From Tachypleus tridentatus (Eukaryota; Arthropoda; Merostomata; Xiphosura; Limulidae), in contig NW_027467782.1 of NCBI RefSeq assembly GCF_004210375.1, positions 22,113,276-22,177,275 of the forward strand: 64,000 bases of DNA. Direction: 5' to 3'. The notes under the pieces were generated by a model, which did not search any database, was not told the origin of the DNA, and saw nothing but the letters and a program-made list of their open reading frames with translations. Made by a program: the position numbers and the translations under genes. Each line of letters opens with the position of its first letter. The stretch's first letter is position 1. Positions 12,401-26,322 of this stretch are shown one piece after another.

Positions 12401-15400
12401 TCTGCCCTTCGGACAGATAGGCGGTGGAACACGCTACGACGAGTTCGACGGTACTTCGGGTAGCCACGCGGAACTCTCCCGCATAAGCTCTCGCCTTTTA
12501 CCGCACATAGAAAAGCCGTACTTTTGAGTAGTGATGGCATTAAATGTAGTTTCCTTCTATATATAGGGGACTGGTGAGGCTTGACTGGAATCGACGATGG
12601 ACGTGGCGTAAGCGTTATCGGCATGTCAGCAGGCTGTTGGCGGCAGGACTGTCGATTCGACTACCGGCACCCGCCGCCTACCGAGGTTATCGTCGGCATT
12701 TCGATTACCGGCTCCCGCCGAGTTCCCGCAGTTTCTTTCTGCCCTTCGGACAGATAGGCGGTGGAACACGCTACGACGAGTTCGACGGTACTTAGGGTAG
12801 CCACGCGGAACTCTCCCGCATAAGCTCTCGCCTTTTACCGCACATAGAAAAGCCGTACTTTTGAGTAGTGATGGCATTAAATGTAGTTTCCTTCTATATA
12901 TAGGGGACTGGTGAGGCTTGACTGGAATCGACGATGGACGTAGCGTAAGCGTTATCGGCATGTCAGCAGGCTGTTGGCGGCAGGACTGGCGATTCGACTA
13001 CCGGCACCCGCCGCCTACCGAGGTTATCGTCGGCATTTCGATTACCTGCTCCCGCCGAGTTCCCGCAGTTTCTTTCTGCCCTTCGGACAGATAGGCGGTG
13101 GAACACGCTACGACGAGTTCGACGGTACTTCGGGTAGCCACGCGGAACTCTCCCGCATAAGCTCTCGCCTTTTACCGCACATAGAAAAGCCGTACTTTTG
13201 AGTAGTGATGGCATTAAATGTAGTTTCCTTCTATATATAGGGGACTGGTGAGGCTTGACTGGAATCGACGATGGACGTAGCGTAAGCGTTATCGGCATGT
13301 CAGCAGGCTGTTGGCGGCAGGACTGTCGATTCGACTACCGGCACCCGCCGCCTACCGAGGTTATCGTCGGCATTTCGATTACCGGCTCCCGCCGAGTTCC
13401 GCAGTTTCTTTCTGCCCTTCGGACAGATAGGCGGTGGAACACGCTACGACGAGTTCGACGGTACTTCGGGTAGCCACGCGGAACTCTCCCGCATAAGCTC
13501 TCGCCTTTTACCGCACATAGAAAAGCCGTACTTTTGAGTAGTGATGGCATTAAATGTAGTTTCCTTCTATATATATAGGGGACTGGTGAGGCTTGACTGG
13601 AATCGACGATGGACGTGGCGTAAGCGTTATCGGCATGTCAGCAGGCTGTTGGCGGCAGGACTGTCGATTCGACTACCGGCACCCGCCGCCTACCGAGGTT
13701 ATCGTCGGCATTTCGATTACCGGCTCCCGCCGAGTTCCGCAGTTTCTTTCTGCCCTTCGGACAGATAGGCGGTGGAACACGCTACGACGAGTTCGACGGT
13801 ACTTCAGGGTAGCCACGCGGAACTCTCCCGCATAAGCTCTCGCCTTTTACCGCACATAGAAAAGCCGTACTTTTGAGTAGTGATGGCATTAAATGTAGTT
13901 TCCTTCTATATATATAGGGGACTGGTGAGGCTTGACTGGAATCGACGATGGACGTGGCGTAAGCGTTATCGGCATGTCAGCAGGCTGTTGGCGGCAGGAC
14001 TGTCGATTCGACTACCGGCACCCGCCGCCTACCGAGGTTATCGTCGGCATTTCGATTACCGGCTCCCGCCGAGTTCCCGCAGTTTCTTTCTGCCCTTCGG
14101 ACAGATAGGCGGTGGAACACGCTACGACGAGTTCGACGGCACTTAGGGTAGCCACGCGGAACTCTCCCGCATAAGCTCTCGCCTTTTACCGCACATAGAA
14201 AAGCCGTACTTTTGAGTAGTGATGGCATTAAATGTAGTTTCCTTCTATATATAGGGGACTGGTGAGGCTTGACTGGAATCGACGATGGACGTGGCGTAAG
14301 CGTTATCGGCATGTCAGCAGGCTGTTGGCGGCAGGACTGTCGATTCGACTACCGGCACCCGCCGCCTACCGAGGTTATCGTCGGCATTTCGATTACCGGC
14401 TCCCGCCGAGTTCCCGCAGTTTCTTTCTGCCCTTCGGACAGATAGGCGGTGGAACACGCTACGACGAGTTCGACGGTACTTAGGGTAGCCACGCGGAACT
14501 CTCCCGCATAAGCTCTCGCCTTTTACCGCACATAGAAAAGCCGTACTTTTGAGTAGTGATGGCATTAAATGTAGTTTCCTTCTATATATATAGGGGACTG
14601 GTGAGGCTTGACTGGAATCGACGATGGACGTGGCGTAAGCGTTATCGGCATGTCAGCAGGCTGTTGGCGGCAGGACTGGCGATTCGACTACCGGCACCCG
14701 CCGCCTACCGAGGTTATCGTCGGCATTTCGATTACCGGCTCCCGCCGAGTTCCCGCAGTTTCTTTCTGCCCTTCGGACAGATAGGCGGTGGAACACGCTA
14801 CGACGAGTTCGACGGTACTTAGGGTAGCCACGCGGAACTCTCCCGCATAAGCTCTCGCCTTTTACCGCACATAGAAAAGCCGTACTTTTGAGTAGTGATG
14901 GCATTAAATGTAGTTTCCTTCTATATATATAGGGGACTGGTGAGGCTTGACTGGAATCGACGATGGACGTGGCGTAAGCGTTATCGGCATGTCAGCAGGC
15001 TGTTGGCGGCAGGACTGTCGATTCGACTACCGGCACCCGCCGCCTACCGAGGTTATCGTCGGCATTTCGATTACCGGCTCCCGCCGAGTTCCGCAGTTTC
15101 TTTCTGCCCTTCGGACAGATAGGCGGTGGAACACGCTACGACGAGTTCGACGGTACTTCGGGTACCCACGCGGAACTCTCCCGCATAAGCTCTCGCCTTT
15201 TACCGCACATAGAAAAGCCGTACTTTTGAGTAGTGATGGCATTAAATGTAGTTTCCTTCTATATATATAGGGGACTGGTGAGGCTTGACTGGAATCGACG
15301 ATGGACGTGGCGTAAGCGTTATCGGCATGTCAGCAGGCTGTTGGCGGCAGGACTGTCGATTCGACTACCGGCACCCGCCGCCTACCGAGGTTATCGTCGG

Positions 15401-18400
15401 CATTTCGATTACCGGCTCCCGCCGAGTTCCCGCAGTTTCTTTCTGCCCTTCGGACAGATAGGCGGTGGAACACGCTACGACGAGTTCGACGGTACTTAGG
15501 GTAGCCACGCGGAACTCTCCCGCATAAGCTCTCGCCTTTACCGCACATAGAAAAGCCGTACTTTTGAGTAGTGATGGCATTAAATGTAGTTTCCTTCTAT
15601 ATATATAGGGGACTGGTGAGGCTTGACTGGAATCGACGATGGACGTAGCGTAAGCGTTATCGGCATGTCAGCAGGCTGTTGGCGGCAGGACTGTCGATTC
15701 GACTACCGGCACCCGCCGCCTACCGAGGTTATCGTCGGCATTTCGATTACCGGCTCCCGCCGAGTTCCCGCAGTTTCTTTCTGCCCTTCGGACAGATAGG
15801 CGGTGGAACACGCTACGACGAGTTCGACGGCACTTAGGGTAGCCACGCGGAACTCTCCCGCATAAGCTCTCGCCTTTTACCGCACATAGAAAAGCCGTAC
15901 TTTTGAGTAGTGATGGCATTAAATGTAGTTTCCTTCTATATATAGGGGACTGGTGAGGCTTGACTGGAATCGACGATGGACGTAGCGTAAGCGTTATCGG
16001 CATGTCAGCAGGCTGTTGGCGGCAGGACTGTCGATTCGACTACCGGCACCCGCCGCCTACCGAGGTTATCGTCGGCATTTCGATTACCGGCTCCCGCCGA
16101 GTTCCCGCAGTTTCTTTCTGCCCTTCGGACAGATAGGCGGTGGAACACGCTACGACGAGTTCGACGGTACTTAGGGTAGCCACGCGGAACTCTCCCGCAT
16201 AAGCTCTCGCCTTTTACCGCACATAGAAAAGCCGTACTTTTGAGTAGTGATGGCATTAAATGTAGTTTCCTTCTATATATATAGGGGACTGGTGAGGCTT
16301 GACTGGAATCGACGATGGACGTGGCGTAAGCGTTATCGGCATGTCAGCAGGCTGTTGGCGGCAGGACTGTCGATTCGACTACCGGCACCCGCCGCCTACC
16401 GAGGTTATCGTCGGCATTTCGATTACCGGCTCCCGCCGAGTTCCGCAGTTTCTTTCTGCCCTTCGGACAGATAGGCGGTGGAACACGCTACGACGAGTTC
16501 GACGGTACTTAGGGTAGCCACGCGGAACTCTCCCGCATAAGCTCTCGCCTTTTACCGCACATAGAAAAGCCGTACTTTTGAGTAGTGATGGCATTAAATG
16601 TAGTTTCCTTCTATATATATAGGGGACTGGTGAGGCTTGACTGGAATCGACGATGGACGTGGCGTAAGCGTTATCGGCATGTCAGCAGGCTGTTGGCGGC
16701 AGGACTGTCGATTCGACTACCGGCACCCGCCGCCTACCGAGGTTATCGTCGGCATTTCGATTACCGGCTCCCGCCGAGTTCCCGCAGTTTCTTTCTGCCC
16801 TTCGGACAGATAGGCGGTGGAACACGCTACGACGAGTTCGACGGTACTTAGGGTAGCCACGCGGAACTCTCCCGCATAAGCTCTCGCCTTTTACCGCACA
16901 TAGAAAAGCCGTACTTTTGAGTAGTGATGGCATTAAATGTAGTTTCCTTCTATATATATAGGGGACTGGTGAGGCTTGACTGGAATCGACGATGGACGTA
17001 GCGTAAGCGTTATCGGCATGTCAGCAGGCTGTTGGCGGCAGGACTGGCGATTCGACTACCGGCACCCGCCGCCTACCGAGGTTATCGTCGGCATTTCGAT
17101 TACCTGCTCCCGCCGAGTTCCCGCAGTTTCTTTCTGCCCTTCGGACAGATAGGCGGTGGAACACGCTACGACGAGTTCGACGGTACTTCGGGTAGCCACG
17201 CGGAACTCTCCCGCATAAGCTCTCGCCTTTTACCGCACATAGAAAAGCCGTACTTTTGAGTAGTGATGGCATTAAATGTAGTTTCCTTCTATATATATAG
17301 GGGACTGGTGAGGCTTGACTGGAATCGACGATGGACGTGGCGTAAGCGTTATCGGCATGTCAGCAGGCTGTTGGCGGCAGGACTGTCGATTCGACTACCG
17401 GCACCCGCCGCCTACCGAGGTTATCGTCGGCATTTCGATTACCGGCTCCCGCCGAGTTCCCGCAGTTTCTTTCTGCCCTTCGGACAGATAGGCGGTGGAA
17501 CACGCTACGACGAGTTCGACGGCACTTAGGGTAGCCACGCGGAACTCTCCCGCATAAGCTCTCGCCTTTTACCGCACATAGAAAAGCCGTACTTTTGAGT
17601 AGTGATGGCATTAAATGTAGTTTCCTTCTATATATATAGGGGACTGGTGAGGCTTGACTGGAATCGACGATGGACGTGGCGTAAGCGTTATCGGCATGTC
17701 AGCAGGCTGTTGGCGGCAGGACTGGCGATTCGACTACCGGCACCCGCCGCCTACCGAGGTTATCGTCGGCATTTCGATTACCTTCTCCCGCCGAGTTCCC
17801 GCAGTTTCTTTCTGCCCTTCGGACAGATAGGCGTTGGAACACGCTACGACGAGTTCGACGGTACTTAGGGTAGCCACGCGGAACTCTCCCGCATAAGCTC
17901 TCGCCTTTTACCGCACATAGAAAAGCCGTACTTTTGAGTAGTGATGGCATTAAATGTAGTTTCCTTCTATATATAGGGGACTGGTGAGGCTTGACTGGAA
18001 TCGACGATGGACGTGGCGTAAGCGTTATCGGCATGTCAGCAGGCTGTTGGCGGCAGGACTGTCGATTCGACTACCGGCACCCGCCGCCTACCGAGGTTAT
18101 CGTCGGCATTTCGATTACCGGCTCCCGCCGAGTTCCGCAGTTTCTTTCTGCCCTTCGGACAGATAGGCGGTGGAACACGCTACGACGAGTTCGACGGTAC
18201 TTCGGGTAGCCACGCGGAACTCTCCCGCATAAGCTCTCGCCTTTTACCGCACATAGAAAAGCCGTACTTTTGAGTAGTGATGGCATTAAATGTAGTTTCC
18301 TTCTATATATATAGGGGACTGGTGAGGCTTGACTGGAATCGACGATGGACGTGGCGTAAGCGTTATCGGCATGTCAGCAGGCTGTTGGCGGCAGGACTGT

Positions 18401-21400
18401 CGATTCGACTACCGGCACCCGCCGCCTACCGAGGTTATCGTCGGCATTTCGATTACCGGCTCCCGCCGAGTTCCCGCAGTTTCTTTCTGCCCTTCGGACA
18501 GATAGGCGGTGGAACACGCTACGACGAGTTCGACGGTACTTAGGGTAGCCACGCGGAACTCTCCCGCATAAGCTCTCGCCTTTTACCGCACATAGAAAAG
18601 CCGTACTTTTGAGTAGTGATGGCATTAAATGTAGTTTCCTTCTATATATAGGGGACTGGTGAGGCTTGACTGGAATCGACGATGGACGTGGCGTAAGCGT
18701 TATCGGCATGTCAGCAGGCTGTTGGCGGCAGGACTGGCGATTCGACTACCGGCACCCGCCGCCTACCGAGGTTATCGTCGGCATTTCGATTACCGGCTCC
18801 CGCCGAGTTCCCGCAGTTTCTTTCTGCCCTTCGGACAGATAGGCGGTGGAACACGCTACGACGAGTTCGACGGTACTTAGGGTACCCACGCGGAACTCTC
18901 CCGCATAAGCTCTCGCCTTTTACCGCACATAGAAAAGCCGTACTTTTGAGTAGTGATGGCATTAAATGTAGTTTCCTTCTATATATATAGGGGACTGGTG
19001 AGGCTTGACTGGAATCGACGATGGACGTGGCGTAAGCGTTATCGGCATGTCAGCAGGCTGTTGGCGGCAGGACTGTCGATTCGACTACCGGCACCCGCCG
19101 CCTACCGAGGTTATCGTCGGCATTTCGATTACCGGCTCCCGCCGAGTTCCCGCAGTTTCTTTCTGCCCTTCGGACAGATAGGCGGTGGAACACGCTACGA
19201 CGAGTTCGACGGTACTTAGGGTAGCCACGCGGAACTCTCCCGCATAAGCTCTCGCCTTTTACCGCACATAGAAAAGCCGTACTTTTGAGTAGTGATGGCA
19301 TTAAATGTAGTTTCCTTCTATATATATAGGGGACTGGTGAGCTTGACTGGAATCGACGATGGACGTGGCGTAAGCGTTATCGGCATGTCAGCAGGCTGTT
19401 GGCGGCAGGACTGTCGATTCGACTACCGGCACCCGCCGCCTACCGAGGTTATCGTCGGCATTTCGATTACCGGCTCCCGCCGAGTTCCCGCAGTTTCTTT
19501 CTGCCCTTCGGACAGATAGGCGGTGGAACACGCTACGACGAGTTCGACGGTACTTAGGGTAGCCACGCGGAACTCTCCCGCATAAGCTCTCGCCTTTTAC
19601 CGCACATAGAAAAGCCGTACTTTTGAGTAGTGATGGCATTAAATGTAGTTTCCTTCTATATATATAGGGGACTGGTGAGGCTTGACTGGAATCGACGATG
19701 GACGTGGCGTAAGCGTTATCGGCATGTCAGCAGGCTGTTGGCGGCAGGACTGTCGATTCGACTACCGGCACCCGCCGCCTACCGAGGTTATCGTCGGCAT
19801 TTCGATTACCGGCTCCCGCCGAGTTCCCGCAGTTTCTTTCTGCCCTTCGGACAGATAGGCGGTGGAACACGCTACGACGAGTTCGACGGTACTTCGGGTA
19901 CCCACGCGGAACTCTCCCGCATAAGCTCTCGCCTTTTACCGCACATAGAAAAGCCGTACTTTTGAGTAGTGATGGCATTAAATGTAGTTTCCTTCTATAT
20001 ATAGGGGACTGGTGAGGCTTGACTGGAATCGACGATGGACGTGGCGTAAGCGTTATCGGCATGTCAGCAGGCTGTTGGCGGCAGGACTGTCGATTCGACT
20101 ACCGGCACCCGCCGCCTACCGAGGTTATCGTCGGCATTTCGATTACCGGCTCCCGCCGAGTTCCCGCAGTTTCTTTCTGCCCTTCGGACAGATAGGCGGT
20201 GGAACACGCTACGACGAGTTCGACGGTACTTCGGGTAGCCACGCGGAACTCTCCCGCATAAGCTCTCGCCTTTTACCGCACATAGAAAAGCCGTACTTTT
20301 GAGTAGTGATGGCATTAAATGTAGTTTCCTTCTATATATATAGGGGACTGGTGAGGCTTGACTGGAATCGACGATGGACGTGGCGTAAGCGTTATCGGCA
20401 TGTCAGCAGGCTGTTGGCGGCAGGACTGTCGATTCGACTACCGGCACCCGCCGCCTACCGAGGTTATCGTCGGCATTTCGATTACCGGCTCCCGCCGAGT
20501 TCCCGCAGTTTCTTTCTGCCCTTCGGACAGATAGGCGGTGGAACACGCTACGACGAGTTCGACGGTACTTAGGGTAGCCACGCGGAACTCTCCCGCATAA
20601 GCTCTCGCCTTTTACCGCACATAGAAAAGCCGTACTTTTGAGTAGTGATGGCATTAAATGTAGTTTCCTTCTATATATATAGGGGACTGGTGAGGCTTGA
20701 CTGGAATCGACGATGGACGTGGCGTAAGCGTTATCGGCATGTCAGCAGGCTGTTGGCGGCAGGACTGTCGATTCGACTACCGGCACCCGCCGCCTACCGA
20801 GGTTATCGTCGGCATTTCGATTACCGGCTCCCGCCGAGTTCCCGCAGTTTCTTTCTGCCCTTCGGACAGATAGGCGGTGGAACACGCTACGACGAGTTCG
20901 ACGGTACTTAGGGTAGCCACGCGGAACTCTCCCGCATAAGCTCTCGCCTTTTACCGCACATAGAAAAGCCGTACTTTTGAGTAGTGATGGCATTAAATGT
21001 AGTTTCCTTCTATATATATAGGGGACTGGTGAGGCTTGACTGGAATCGACGATGGACGTGGCGTAAGCGTTATCGGCATGTCAGCAGGCTGTTGGCGGCA
21101 GGACTGTCGATTCGACTACCGGCACCCGCCGCCTACCGAGGTTATCGTCGGCATTTCGATTACCGGCTCCCGCCGAGTTCCCGCAGTTTCTTTCTGCCCT
21201 TCGGACAGATAGGCGGTGGAACACGCTACGACGAGTTCGACGGTACTTAGGGTAGCCACGCGGAACTCTCCCGCATAAGCTCTCGCCTTTTACCGCACAT
21301 AGAAAAGCCGTACTTTTGAGTAGTGATGGCATTAAATGTAGTTTCCTTCTATATATATAGGGGACTGGTGAGGCTTGACTGGAATCGACGATGGACGTGG

Positions 21401-24400
21401 CGTAAGCGTTATCGGCATGTCAGCAGGCTGTTGGCGGCAGGACTGTCGATTCGACTACCGGCACCCGCCGCCTACCGAGGTTATCGTCGGCATTTCGATT
21501 ACCGGCTCCCGCCGAGTTCCCGCAGTTTCTTTCTGCCCTTCGGACAGATAGGCGGTGGAACACGCTACGACGAGTTCGACGGTACTTCGGGTAGCCACGC
21601 GGAACTCTCCCGCATAAGCTCTCGCCTTTTACCGCACATAGAAAAGCCGTACTTTTGAGTAGTGATGGCATTAAATGTAGTTTCCTTCTATATATATGGG
21701 GGCTGGTGAGGCTTGACTGGAATCGACGATGGACGTGGCGTAAGCGTTATCGGCATGTCAGCAGGCTGTTGGCGGCAGGACTGTCGATTCGACTACCGGC
21801 ACCCGCCGCCTACCGAGGTTATCGTCGGCATTTCGATTACCGGCTCCCGCCGAGTTCCCGCAGTTTCTTTCTGCCCTTCGGACAGATAGGCGGTGGAACA
21901 CGCTACGACGAGTTCGACGGTACTTCGGGTACCCACGCGGAACTCTCCCGCATAAGCTCTCGCCTTTTACCGCACATAGAAAAGCCGTACTTTTGAGTAG
22001 TGATGGCATTAAATGTAGTTTCCTTCTATATATAGGGGACTGGTGAGGCTTGACTGGAATCGACGATGGACGTGGCGTAAGCGTTATCGGCATGACAGCA
22101 GGCTGTTGGCGGCAGGACTGTCGATTCGACTACCGGCACCCGCCGCCTACCGAGGTTATCGTCGGCATTTCGATTACCGGCTCCCGCCGAGTTCCGCAGT
22201 TTCTTTCTGCCCTTCGGACAGATAGGCGGTGGAACACGCTACGACGAGTTCGACGGTACTTCGGGTACCCACGCGGAACTCTCCCGCATAAGCTCTCGCC
22301 TTTTACCGCACATAGAAAAGCCGTACTTTTGAGTAGTGATGGCATTAAATGTAGTTTCCTTCTATATATATAGGGGACTGGTGAGGCTTGACTGGAATCG
22401 ACGATGGACGTGGCGTAAGCGTTATCGGCATGTCAGCAGGCTGTTGGCGGCAGGACTGTCGATTCGACTACCGGCACCCGCCGCCTACCGAGGTTATCGT
22501 CGGCATTTCGATTACCGGCTCCCGCCGAGTTCCCGCAGTTTCTTTCTGCCCTTCGGACAGATAGGCGGTGGAACACGCTACGACGAGTTCGACGGTACAG
22601 GGTAGCCACGCGGAACTCTCCCGCATAAGCTCTCGCCTTTTACCGCACATAGAAAAGCCGTACTTTTGAGTAGTGATGGCATTAAATGTAGTTTCCTTCT
22701 ATATATATAGGGGACTGGTGAGGCTTGACTGGAATCGACGATGGACGTGGCGTAAGCGTTATCGGCATGTCAGCAGGCTGTTGGCGGCAGGACTGTCGAT
22801 TCGACTACCGGCACCCGCCGCCTACCGAGGTTATCGTCGGCATTTCGATTACCGGCTCCCGCCGAGTTCCGCAGTTTCTTTCTGCCCTTCGGACAGATAG
22901 GCGGTGGAACACGCTACGACGAGTTCGACGGTACTTCGGGTACCCACGCGGAACTCTCCCGCATAAGCTCTCGCCTTTTACCGCACATAGAAAAGCCGTA
23001 CTTTTGAGTAGTGATGGCATTAAATGTAGTTTCCTTCTATATATATAGGGGACTGGTGAGCTTGACTGGAATCGACGATGGACGTAGCGTAAGCGTTATC
23101 GGCATGTCAGCAGGCTGTTGGCGGCAGGACTGTCGATTCGACTACCGGCACCCGCCGCCTACCGAGGTTATCGTCGGCATTTCGATTACCGGCTCCCGCC
23201 GAGTTCCCGCAGTTTCTTTCTGCCCTTCGGACAGATAGGCGGTGGAACACGCTACGACGAGTTCGACGGTACCCAGGGTACCACGCGGAACTCTCCCGCA
23301 TAAGCTCTCGCCTTTTACCGCACATAGAAAAGCCGTACTTTTGAGTAGTGATGGCATTAAATGTAGTTTCCTTCTATATATAGGGGACTGGTGAGGCTTG
23401 ACTGGAATCGACGATGGACGTGGCGTAAGCGTTATCGGCATGTCAGCAGGCTGTTGGCGGCAGGACTGTCGATTCGACTACCGGCACCCGCCGCCTACCG
23501 AGGTTATCGTCGGCATTTCGATTACCGGCTCCCGCCGAGTTCCGCAGTTTCTTTCTGCCCTTCGGACAGATAGGCGGTGGAACACGCTACGACGAGTTCG
23601 ACGGTACTTCGGGTACCCACGCGGAACTCTCCCGCATAAGCTCTCGCCTTTTACCGCACATAGAAAAGCCGTACTTTTGAGTAGTGATGGCATTAAATGT
23701 AGTTTCCTTCTATATATATAGGGGACTGGTGAGGCTTGACTGGAATCGACGATGGACGTGGCGTAAGCGTTATCGGCATGTCAGCAGGCTGTTGGCGGCA
23801 GGACTGTCGATTCGACTACCGGCACCCGCCGCCTACCGAGGTTATCGTCGGCATTTCGATTACCGGCTCCCGCCGAGTTCCGCAGTTTCTTTCTGCCCTT
23901 CGGACAGATAGGCGGTGGAACACGCTACGACGAGTTCGACGGCACTTCGGGTACCCACGCGGAACTCTCCCGCATAAGCTCTCGCCTTTTACCGCACATA
24001 GAAAAGCCGTACTTTTGAGTAGTGATGGCATTAAATGTAGTTTCCTTCTATATATATAGGGGACTGGTGAGGCTTGACTGGAATCGACGATGGACGTAGC
24101 GTAAGCGTTATCGGCATGTCAGCAGGCTGTTGGCGGCAGGACTGTCGATTCGACTACCGGCACCCGCCGCCTACCGAGGTTATCGTCGGCATTTCGATTA
24201 CCGGCTCCGCCGAGTTCCGCAGTTTCTTTCTGCCCTTCGGACAGATAGGCGGTGGAACACGCTACGACGAGTTCGACGGCACTTCAGGGTAGCCACGCGG
24301 AACTCTCCCGCATAAGCTCTCGCCTTTTACCGCACATAGAAAAGCCGTACTTTTGAGTAGTGATGGCATTAAATGTAGTTTCCTTCTATATATATAGGGG

Positions 24401-25822
24401 ACTGGTGAGGCTTGACTGGAATCGACGATGGACGTAGCGTAAGCGTTATCGGCATGTCAGCAGGCTGTTGGCGGCAGGACTGTCGATTCGACTACCGGCA
24501 CCCGCCGCCTACCGAGGTTATCGTCGGCATTTCGATTACCGGCTCCCGCCGAGTTCCCGCAGTTTCTTTCTGCCCTTCGGACAGATAGGCGGTGGAACAC
24601 GCTACGACGAGTTCGACGGTACTTAGGGTACCACGCGGAACTCTCCCGCATAAGCTCTCGCCTTTTACCGCACATAGAAAAGCCGTACTTTTGAGTAGTG
24701 ATGGCATTAAATGTAGTTTCCTTCTATATATATAGGGGACTGGTGAGGCTTGACTGGAATCGACGATGGACGTGGCGTAAGCGTTATCGGCATGACACCA
24801 GGCTGTTGGCGGCAGGACTGTCGATTCGACTACCGGCACCCGCCGCCTACCGAGGTTATCGTCGGCATTTCGATTACCGGCTCCCGCCGAGTTCCCGCAG
24901 TTTCTTTCTGCCCTTCGGACAGATAGGCGGTGGAACACGCTACGACGAGTTCGACGGTACTTCGGGTACCCACGCGGAACTCTCCCGCATAAGCTCTCGC
25001 CTTTTACCGCACATAGAAAAGCCGTACTTTTGAGTAGTGATGGCATTAAATGTAGTTTCCTTCTATATATATAGGGGACTGGTGAGGCTTGACTGGAATC
25101 GACGATGGACGTAGCGTAAGCGTTATCGGCATGTCAGCAGGCTGTTGGCGGCAGGACTGTCGATTCGACTACCGGCACCCGCCGCCTACCGAGGTTATCG
25201 TCGGCATTTCGATTACCGGCTCCCGCCGAGTTCCCGCAGTTTCTTTCTGCCCTTCGGACAGATAGGCGGTGGAACACGCTACGACGAGTTCGACGGCACT
25301 TAGGGTAGCCACGCGGAACTCTCCCGCATAAGCTCTCGCCTTTTACCGCACATAGAAAAGCCGTACTTTTGAGTAGTGATGGCATTAAATGTAGTTTCCT
25401 TCTATATATATAGGGGACTGGTGAGGCTTGACTGGAATCGACGATGGACGTGGCGTAAGCGTTATCGGCATGTCAGCAGGCTGTTGGCGGCAGGACTGTC
25501 GATTCGACTACCGGCACCCGCCGCCTACCGAGGTTATCGTCGGCATTTCGATTACCGGCTCCCGCCGAGTTCCCGCAGTTTCTTTCTGCCCTTCGGACAG
25601 ATAGGCGGTGGAACACGCTACGACGAGTTCGACGGTACTTCGGGTACCCACGCGGAACTCTCCGCATAAGCTCTCGCCTTTTACCGCACATAGAAAAGCC
25701 GTACTTTTGAGTAGTGATGGCATTAAATGTAGTTTCCTTCTATATATAGGGGACTGGTGAGGCTTGACTGGAATCGACGATGGACGTAGCGTAAGCGTTA
25801 TCGGCATGTCAGCAGGCTGTTG

Positions 25823-26322
25823 NNNNNNNNNNNNNNNNNNNNNNNNNNNNNNNNNNNNNNNNNNNNNNNNNNNNNNNNNNNNNNNNNNNNNNNNNNNNNN
25901 NNNNNNNNNNNNNNNNNNNNNNNNNNNNNNNNNNNNNNNNNNNNNNNNNNNNNNNNNNNNNNNNNNNNNNNNNNNNNNNNNNNNNNNNNNNNNNNNNNNN
26001 NNNNNNNNNNNNNNNNNNNNNNNNNNNNNNNNNNNNNNNNNNNNNNNNNNNNNNNNNNNNNNNNNNNNNNNNNNNNNNNNNNNNNNNNNNNNNNNNNNNN
26101 NNNNNNNNNNNNNNNNNNNNNNNNNNNNNNNNNNNNNNNNNNNNNNNNNNNNNNNNNNNNNNNNNNNNNNNNNNNNNNNNNNNNNNNNNNNNNNNNNNNN
26201 NNNNNNNNNNNNNNNNNNNNNNNNNNNNNNNNNNNNNNNNNNNNNNNNNNNNNNNNNNNNNNNNNNNNNNNNNNNNNNNNNNNNNNNNNNNNNNNNNNNN
26301 NNNNNNNNNNNNNNNNNNNNNN
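25823..26322. other. Assembly gap of exactly 500 N
   Basis: A fixed round-number gap is typical of scaffolding software, for example Hi-C scaffolding, rather than a measured distance. It cuts both the last satellite monomer on the left and a transposase pseudogene on the right, so any open reading frame drawn across it is meaningless. Confidence 0.95.

Larger units (their letters stand above)
1..25822. repeat. Satellite array, about 76 tandem copies of a ~338 bp monomer
   Basis: The whole segment is a head-to-tail array of one GC-rich monomer (336-339 bp) without any foreign insertion. Copies are almost identical. The variation is a handful of recurring alternatives: a TA run of two lengths before GGGGACTGG, GTGAGGCTTG or GTGAGCTTG, ACGTGGCG or ACGTAGCG, GAGTTCCCGCAG or GAGTTCCGCAG, CTGTCGATT or CTGGCGATT, and CTTCGGGTAGCC, CTTAGGGTAGCC, CTTCGGGTACCC or CTTCGGGTACCACG. 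These alternatives are shuffled between copies in a mosaic, as expected from unequal exchange and gene conversion; I see no strict higher-order period. The array is open at the left window edge and ends at an assembly gap. Both strands carry 60-111 codon open frames, but the monomer length is usually not a multiple of three and frames break at every indel, so I do not call genes. Confidence 0.97.

Noticed and set aside
24492..25046. 184-codon minus-strand frame spanning two monomers
   Set aside because: It arises where one monomer variant removes a stop and the spacing happens to be in frame; the same protein is not repeated elsewhere in the array.
1..25822. Dozens of 60-111 codon open frames on both strands
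   Set aside because: They recur once per satellite monomer in three or more frames, shift with every indel and match no protein family I know; they reflect low stop density in a GC-rich repeat.
1..25822. Ribosomal 5S or snRNA gene cluster
   Set aside because: No 5S, U1-U6 or spliced-leader sequence could be recognised in the monomer, and no Sm site in a suitable position.
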